Assembly (NCBI RefSeq): GCF_001078055.1
Contig: NZ_CP010777.1
Span: 642,408 to 706,407, forward strand
Source: Rufibacter radiotolerans
GTDB taxonomy: Bacteria > Bacteroidota > Bacteroidia > Cytophagales > Hymenobacteraceae
DNA: 64,000 bases
Reading direction: 5' to 3'
The translations under genes were made by a program, and so were the position numbers. The notes beneath the pieces were generated by a model. That model was not told where the DNA came from and did not search any database. It was given only the letters and a program-made list of their open reading frames with translations. Positions 59,762 to 64,000 of this stretch are shown piece after piece (the stretch's first letter is position 1; the number at the start of each line of letters is the position of its first letter).

Positions 59762-60223
59762 ATGATGCAAAAAGAAAGACCTAAGAAAACGATGTTTTTA
59801 TCCTTGCTGGTGGTCAGTAGTACCCTTTGGGGCTGCAGCCAGAAAATAACCGTATCCAATTTACCTTCCTTGGTGAAGAACTCACTGCAGGCCAAGTTCC
59901 CGGCGGCTACCGCCATTGAGTGGGAGAAGAACGGCGCCAACTACGAGGCAGAATTCCAAATGGCCCAGGTGGAATACACCGCCCTGTATGATTCCACAGG
60001 ACACCTTATTTCCTACAAGCAGGATATTCTGGCCCCCGAAAAGCCAGAAGCGGTGGCCCTGGCCCTTAAAAAGGAGTTTCCTACTTACCAGTTAGATGAC
60101 CTGGAGAAACTGGTACAGGGTGATTCTGTCTATTACCAAGTGGAGCTGGAGGAGCATCTGAAAGAAGTGAAACGCGTTTACGCCGCTAACGGGGCCTCGG
60201 CCTCCATCCCTTACTGGGATTAA
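59762..60223 (+). CDS. PepSY-like (BLIP-fold) putative lipoprotein
   Basis: The 153-residue protein has an N-terminal signal with a lipobox-like STLWGCSQK, so Cys25 is probably lipidated. Two PepSY-like repeats follow, each a helix followed by strands (LVKNSLQAKFPAATAIEWEKNGANYEAEF and AVALALKKEFPTYQLDDLEKLVQGDSVYYQVEL). Such proteins often lie beside two-component systems in Bacteroidota, as here, 54 nt after the kinase gene. The two adjacent ATGs (59762, 59765) cannot be separated. Confidence 0.78.
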   Translation: MMQKERPKKTMFLSLLVVSSTLWGCSQKITVSNLPSLVKNSLQAKFPAATAIEWEKNGANYEAEFQMAQVEYTALYDSTGHLISYKQDILAPEKPEAVALALKKEFPTYQLDDLEKLVQGDSVYYQVELEEHLKEVKRVYAANGASASIPYWD

Positions 60224-60232
60224 AAGCCCTTT

Positions 60233-60272
60233 CTGTTTTGGGCCTGTTTTCCTGAAAACAGGCCCAAAACAG
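60233..60272. repeat. Dispersed palindrome, best-preserved copy
   Basis: CTGTTTTGGGCCTGTTTTC (60233-60251) and GAAAACAGGCCCAAAACAG (60254-60272) pair perfectly over 19 bp with a CT centre. It sits 10 nt after a stop codon and serves as the reference copy of the family. Confidence 0.9.
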
Positions 60273-60363
60273 GAAAATATCAAACCAGATCAAATCTCCC
60301 AAATATAAAGAAGTGCCGGCCCAGAAGTATTCCTGGCCGGCTGTACCCTAAACATTTAAGACT

Positions 60364-61260
60364 ATGAAACGATTGCCTTATATCATGCTCAGTGCAGTGC
60401 TGTCATTTTCCCTACTCAGCTGTGAGCAATTAAAGGCCTACGCCACTGAAGACGGAAAACCCAAAAAAGAGAAAAAGAACAAAAGGGTAGAACCGGCCTC
60501 GCAGGCAGTGCAGGTGGTGCAGAAATGGGAGGTGCCGCCCATTCTCCAGGAAGTATCCGGTATTGTGTACATGGGCAACGGCCGGTTTGCCTGCGTGCAG
60601 GATGAGGCCGGGGTTATTTTTATCTATGACACCAAAACCAGGCAAATTGAGCGGCAGATAACGTTTGGCGCCGCCGGCGACTATGAAGGCCTTACCCTGG
60701 TAGATAACACCGCCTATGTGGTACGCAGCGACGGCCGCTTGTTTGAGGTCAGTAACATTCAGGAGGCCAACAGTAAAGTAACCGAGCACGCCACGCCGTT
60801 AACCCCAGAACATAACGTGGAGGGCCTGGCCTATGACCCACAGGGGAAACGCCTGCTGCTGGCTATCAAAGGCGAGGAAGCCAACGGCTCCGACTACAAA
60901 GGCGTGTATGCCTTCAACCTGGACACCAAGCAACTGGTGGCAGAACCGGTATTCAAACTGAACCTGAACGACCAGTTGCTAGCAAAGCAGAAAGCCAAGA
61001 CCCTGGCAAAGAACTGGCAGCCCTCAGAGATTGCGGTGCACCCCGTTTCGGGCCAGATCTTCCTGCTGGAGGCCACCAACCCCCAGTTGTTTCTCCTGAA
61101 CCCAAACGGGAGCATCAAAAACAGGTTTAAGCTAAGTGATGCGGCGTTCTACAAACCCGAAGGGATTGCCTTTAGCCCGACCGGTGACCTGTATATCTCT
61201 AACGAAGGGAAAAAGGACCCCGGTAATATTTTGCACGTGAAGGTAGAAGGGGTAGAGTAA
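60364..61260 (+). CDS. SdiA-regulated-like beta-propeller lipoprotein
   Basis: The 298-residue protein has a signal peptide with lipobox FSLLSC (Cys20), a short Lys/Glu-rich linker, then a six-bladed-propeller-like domain. EVSGIVYMGNGRFACVQDEAGVIFIYD, DYEGLTLVDNTAYVVRSDGRLFEV and EPEGIAFSP-like repeats (KPEGIAFSPTGDLYISNEG) are typical of the SdiA-regulated/phytase-like family. It is predicted to be an envelope-exposed lipoprotein of unknown activity. A hairpin (GCCGGCC 60315-60321, GGCCGGC 60335-60341) lies 22 nt before the ATG. Confidence 0.78.
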   Translation: MKRLPYIMLSAVLSFSLLSCEQLKAYATEDGKPKKEKKNKRVEPASQAVQVVQKWEVPPILQEVSGIVYMGNGRFACVQDEAGVIFIYDTKTRQIERQITFGAAGDYEGLTLVDNTAYVVRSDGRLFEVSNIQEANSKVTEHATPLTPEHNVEGLAYDPQGKRLLLAIKGEEANGSDYKGVYAFNLDTKQLVAEPVFKLNLNDQLLAKQKAKTLAKNWQPSEIAVHPVSGQIFLLEATNPQLFLLNPNGSIKNRFKLSDAAFYKPEGIAFSPTGDLYISNEGKKDPGNILHVKVEGVE

Positions 61261-61283
61261 GCCTCTGGCCCAAGCAAATAAGT

Positions 61284-61333
61284 AAAAAGCGTTTAGGGCC
61301 TGTTTTCTCAAAAACAGGCCCTAAACGCTTTTT
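61284..61333. terminator. Perfect 23-bp bidirectional terminator built on a palindrome copy
   Basis: The arms 61284-61306 and 61311-61333 are exact complements around CTCA. The inner GTTTAGGGCCTGTTTT is the dispersed palindrome; the outer AAAAAGC/GCTTTTT supplies a U-tract for both strands. It lies between convergent genes (stops at 61260 and 61349). Confidence 0.92.
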
Positions 61334-61348
61334 GTCTTTTCCAGAATT

Positions 61349-62320
61349 TTACCGGAACAGCTCATTCATGGGTTCCCCGTCGCGCTTGGGCATGGGTACC
61401 TGCAGTAACTGCGCGATGGTGGCAGTGACGTCTACCTGAGACCTGGATTGAGTGGGTTGCTCCCCGGCTTTCACTTTAGGGCCCAACACCAGCAGACTGA
61501 TCTTGCGGCAACCCTCGCAGTTGTCTCCGTGGTTTTTAAACCGCATGCCCGCGCCGGTGTGGCGGCCATGGTCATTGGTGATGAAAAGGGTAGTGGTGTT
61601 TTTGTAGTGGGGTTGGGTCTGCAGCCATTTCCAGAACTCGGTTACCCGTTTGTCGCTCTGCTGAATGGCGTTAATGTAGCCTTCCCAGTTGCCGGCGTGC
61701 CCTTGGGTGTCCGGTTCCCTTAGGTTAATGAGCACCAGGCGCGGTTTGTGTTTGGTTAACAGTTGCCGGGCAACGCGCAGCGTGGTAGTGTCATCGCGGT
61801 ACCCGGTACCCAGGCCCTTTACCCCGCAGTTTGCGGCCGGGGCGAAACCGGCGGCCGCATCCGTGCTTTTGGTGCGGGCCAGAATCTCCAATTTGTCCTT
61901 GCTGGTAATGATCCAGGCATCGGTGGCCGGGGCGCCGGTGTGCTGGCGGTAATAATGGAAAACAGAAGGCAAATCCGGAAGCTCGGTGCCGTCATTGCTC
62001 ATGTTCTGGTGGTGCCCCGTGGTCAGCGCCACGTGGCCTGGGTTGGTAAGCGTGACGCCCTTGTTGTAAAACGCCGGATAAAAGGCCCCATTGGGTACCA
62101 GATCCCGGGCCATGTTGGGCACGTTCTTATGCGTAGGGTCTCCCCAGGAATCTGCATATCGCACGCCGTCTATTACCACCACTACCACATTCTGGGCAGC
62201 CGGCCCAGCAAGTGTTGAGGCCGACGCCTGTAAGGTAGGGTAGGAGGAAGACTGGCAAGCGGCCAGGGCCACCACGGCAATAGCCAGCTGCAGAAAAGGT
62301 CTCAAAGCGATGCTTCTCAT
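61349..62320 (-). CDS. Alkaline-phosphatase-superfamily lipoprotein
   Basis: The 323-residue protein has a signal peptide with lipobox ALAAC (about 18-22). The metal and nucleophile sites of the alkaline phosphatase/sulfatase superfamily are visible: VVVIDGVRYAD (first Asp), NPGHVALTTGHH, REPDTQGHAGNW (Asp/His), TNDHGRHT (Asp-His) and a late SQVDVTATIA. It is probably a periplasmic phospho- or sulfo-hydrolase or phosphopentomutase-like enzyme; the substrate is unknown. It is separated from the DUF1343 gene by 14 nt on the same strand, so the two may be co-transcribed. Confidence 0.82.
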   Translation of the reverse strand: MRSIALRPFLQLAIAVVALAACQSSSYPTLQASASTLAGPAAQNVVVVVIDGVRYADSWGDPTHKNVPNMARDLVPNGAFYPAFYNKGVTLTNPGHVALTTGHHQNMSNDGTELPDLPSVFHYYRQHTGAPATDAWIITSKDKLEILARTKSTDAAAGFAPAANCGVKGLGTGYRDDTTTLRVARQLLTKHKPRLVLINLREPDTQGHAGNWEGYINAIQQSDKRVTEFWKWLQTQPHYKNTTTLFITNDHGRHTGAGMRFKNHGDNCEGCRKISLLVLGPKVKAGEQPTQSRSQVDVTATIAQLLQVPMPKRDGEPMNELFR

Positions 62321-62334
62321 AAGAGTAAGGGAGG

Positions 62335-63621
62335 TTAGGGGTACAGGAGGTACTTAGACCTAACCTTTTTGAAATAGTTTAATTCATCTGCCCAGGAGGC
62401 GATGATGGCTTGCGGGGCATCGCCGGCCTGCAGGCGCTTGCGGGTCACGTCTGTTTTCCAGAGGCCGTCCAGCCGAACGGGTTTCCATTCCAGCTGCGTA
62501 GGGTAAAGGGTCTTGAGCGCGTGCATAATGTAGACCGTGGCCTCAGCCGACTCAAACTTGCTGCGGTCGGTGACAATGACCTGGACGGCGGGGCAGGTCT
62601 GGCCGACAAACTTGGGCGGGTAAATGCGTATGCCGTCTACTACGCTGTCTGGTTTGAACTGCGCAGCTTTAAAGGTCACCCCGGCCAGTTTATAACTGTT
62701 CAACTGGCGGGCCAGTTTCTCACTGTCTACCCAGGGCGCGCCAATAAACTCAAAAGGCTGCATAGTGCCGCGGCCCTCAGAAAGGTTGGTGCCTTCCAGA
62801 ATACAGGTGGCAGGGTATAGGGTGGCGGTAGTGAGGTTGATCATATTAGGCGAGGGCTTTACCCAGGGCAGGCCGGTCTGGTCAAACCACAGGCTACGCT
62901 TGTAATGTTGCATGGGCACCACAATGAGTTCGGCCTTAGGTAGTTTTTTGAGAGCCCGCTCGCCGTTGAACATGCGTGCCAGTTCGCCTATGGTCATTCC
63001 GTGGGTGATGGGCAAATAGTTGGGGCCTATCACGGGTTGTTTGGCATTGGTGCCCACGCCCCCGTCCACGTACAGGCCGGTAATGGGGTTGGGCCGGTCC
63101 AGGACAATGATCTGCTTTTTGTTTTCGGCGGCCGCCTCTAGTAAGGAAGCCATGGTGGCAATGTAGGTATAGTAGCGGGCGCCCACATCCTGGATATCAA
63201 AAATAAGCACATCCACGTCTTTCAGCATCTCAGCCGTAGGCTTGCGCACTTTCCCATACAAGGAGATGACTTTGAGGCCGGTTTTAGGGTCCATATCATC
63301 GGCTACGTGCGTGTCTGCCTCACCCCTGATGCCGTGCTCCGGGCTGAAGAGTTTCACCACCTTCATGTCTGAGCGCTGGTGCAGCAGGTCCACAATGTGG
63401 CCTTTGTCAGGCATGAGGCCAGTATGGTTGGTAAGGATGGCCAGCCTCTTGTTCTGGATGTACGGGAGGAACTCTGGGGTGATCAGCCGCTCAATGCCAA
63501 TGACCACGCGGGCAGCAGAAGGGGCGGGTTTGGTTTTATTAGCCTGGGCGAAAGCGTTTAGGCAGAGAACCGAAAAAAGCACCAACAGGAAAAGGGGTCG
63601 GAAAGGGGAGGATGTCTTCAT
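62335..63621 (-). CDS. DUF1343 protein, NamZ-like exo-N-acetylmuramidase
   Basis: The protein has 428 residues from the ATG at 63621 (an ATG at 63636 gives five more). After a signal peptide (PLFLLVLFSVLCLNAFAQA) comes the DUF1343 core: KRLAILTNHTGLMPDKGHIVDLL, KLFSPEHGIRGEAD, VLIFDIQDVGARYYTYIATM, VLDRPNPI and TNLSEGRGTMQPFEFIGAPW. The Bacillus founding member NamZ releases N-acetylmuramic acid from muropeptide glycans, and Bacteroidota homologues are presumed to act in wall turnover. It is the upstream gene of a probable pair with the phosphatase-like gene. Confidence 0.88.
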   Translation of the reverse strand: MKTSSPFRPLFLLVLFSVLCLNAFAQANKTKPAPSAARVVIGIERLITPEFLPYIQNKRLAILTNHTGLMPDKGHIVDLLHQRSDMKVVKLFSPEHGIRGEADTHVADDMDPKTGLKVISLYGKVRKPTAEMLKDVDVLIFDIQDVGARYYTYIATMASLLEAAAENKKQIIVLDRPNPITGLYVDGGVGTNAKQPVIGPNYLPITHGMTIGELARMFNGERALKKLPKAELIVVPMQHYKRSLWFDQTGLPWVKPSPNMINLTTATLYPATCILEGTNLSEGRGTMQPFEFIGAPWVDSEKLARQLNSYKLAGVTFKAAQFKPDSVVDGIRIYPPKFVGQTCPAVQVIVTDRSKFESAEATVYIMHALKTLYPTQLEWKPVRLDGLWKTDVTRKRLQAGDAPQAIIASWADELNYFKKVRSKYLLYP

Positions 63622-63668
63622 GCCTACAATATACACAAGTTGCGAAGCCCCTCTTGTTGTAGACTGCT

Positions 63669-63700
63669 GTTTTAGGCCAGTTTTTGAAAAAAGAGACTTA
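63669..63700. repeat. Dispersed palindrome, decayed copy
   Basis: GTTTTAGGCCAGTTTTTGAAAAAAGAGACTTAGC. The left half is good and the right half degraded. It lies between the DUF1343 gene start and the GNAT gene end. Confidence 0.5.
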
Positions 63701-63741
63701 GCGCAAGGTATAGCTACAGAGCGTGACAGTAATACCTGGGC

Positions 63742-64000
63742 TTAGTTACTGTAGAGCAACAGCTTTTCTTTATTGCCCGGGAAGCTGAAGGTTTTTCTGA
63801 ATACCAAGCCAATTTTCTCTAGCAGTTGGATGGAGTTCTTGTTGTAGGGCATGGTGATGGCTGATATTTTGGTTAGTTTCAACTGGTTTTGGGCATAGGC
63901 TAAGGTGGCGCTGGCTATCTCGTAGCCGTAACCTTTGCCCATGAAATCAGGCAGCAACGCAAAGCCAATGTCTGGGGTGTCCAGGTTCTCACGGTTAATG
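63742..64000 (-). CDS. GNAT-family N-acetyltransferase, C-terminal part
   Basis: The minus-strand frame is open to the window end, so the gene is cut at its 5' side and about 85 residues remain. NLDTPDIGFALLPDFMGKGYGYEIASATLAYA is the strand-4/acetyl-CoA loop region of RimJ/RimL-type GNATs, with G-K-G-Y-G as the pyrophosphate-binding loop. It is followed by ISAITMPYNKNSIQLLEKIGLV. The substrate cannot be inferred. The frame continues upstream of 63957, so an internal TTG there is not the start. Confidence 0.85.
   Translation of the reverse strand, partial: INRENLDTPDIGFALLPDFMGKGYGYEIASATLAYAQNQLKLTKISAITMPYNKNSIQLLEKIGLVFRKTFSFPGNKEKLLLYSN

Noticed and set aside
36570-63700. CRISPR interpretation of the repeated palindromes
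   Set aside because: Copies are kilobases apart in separate intergenic gaps, with no regular spacers and no cas genes.
1-64000. tRNA, rRNA, prophage or intact insertion sequence
   Set aside because: All gaps above 300 nt were read; no cloverleaf, rRNA segment, integrase, transposase or phage structural gene was found.

Overview
The window reads as a chromosomal segment of a Bacteroidota bacterium, most likely order Cytophagales, family Hymenobacteraceae (Rufibacter/Pontibacter/Hymenobacter type). This is inferred from protein style, weak Shine-Dalgarno sequences, TAnnTTTG-type -7 promoter boxes and the hpt-adk-obgE and grpE-dnaJ blocks. No rRNA or tRNA gene, CRISPR array, prophage or intact insertion sequence was seen.

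Bases 1-35,000 are an AT-rich surface-polysaccharide locus. It opens with the end of a UDP-glucose dehydrogenase gene and a UDP-glucuronate decarboxylase gene (UDP-xylose supply). An apparent operon of 19 mostly overlapping genes (1809-22689) follows. It encodes a complete pseudaminic acid pathway: pseB, pseC, a pseG-pseH-like fusion, pseI and pseF. Interleaved are decorating enzymes: a formyltransferase, an MDR dehydrogenase, two Gfo/Idh oxidoreductases, a second aminotransferase, a GNAT acetyltransferase, and two PP-loop sugar amidotransferases flanking one HisH/HisF-like pair. The operon ends with two tandem paralogues that may be nonulosonate transferases and a Wzx-type flippase. Next come a GT4 transferase, asnB, a deoxysugar module (epimerase/reductase, NDP-hexose 2,3-dehydratase, 3-ketoreductase), three more GT4 transferases and, convergently, a multi-spanning membrane protein that may be the polymerase. 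The inferred product is a glycan carrying an N-formyl and/or amidino-modified nonulosonic acid and a 2-deoxy sugar.

Bases 35,000-64,000 are a higher-GC core-genome segment of ordinary single genes and small operons: TPR protein, M42 peptidase, membrane pyrophosphatase, hpt, adk, obgE, grpE-dnaJ, an ABC-2 exporter, ChaN-like protein, IscA-type protein, methyltransferase, DNA polymerase IV, Tex, small uncharacterised genes, a two-component system with a PepSY-like lipoprotein, a beta-propeller lipoprotein, a phosphatase-superfamily lipoprotein, a DUF1343/NamZ hydrolase and a partial GNAT gene.

Almost every intergenic gap in this second half carries a copy of a short imperfect palindrome (half-site about GTTTTRGGCCTGTTTT). 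About fifteen copies were found by eye, and none in the polysaccharide locus. Several copies have become long perfect hairpins between convergent genes. With a 138-bp inverted-repeat element, a REP-like hairpin pair and the tandem transferase-like paralogues, this palindrome family is the least explained part of the window.
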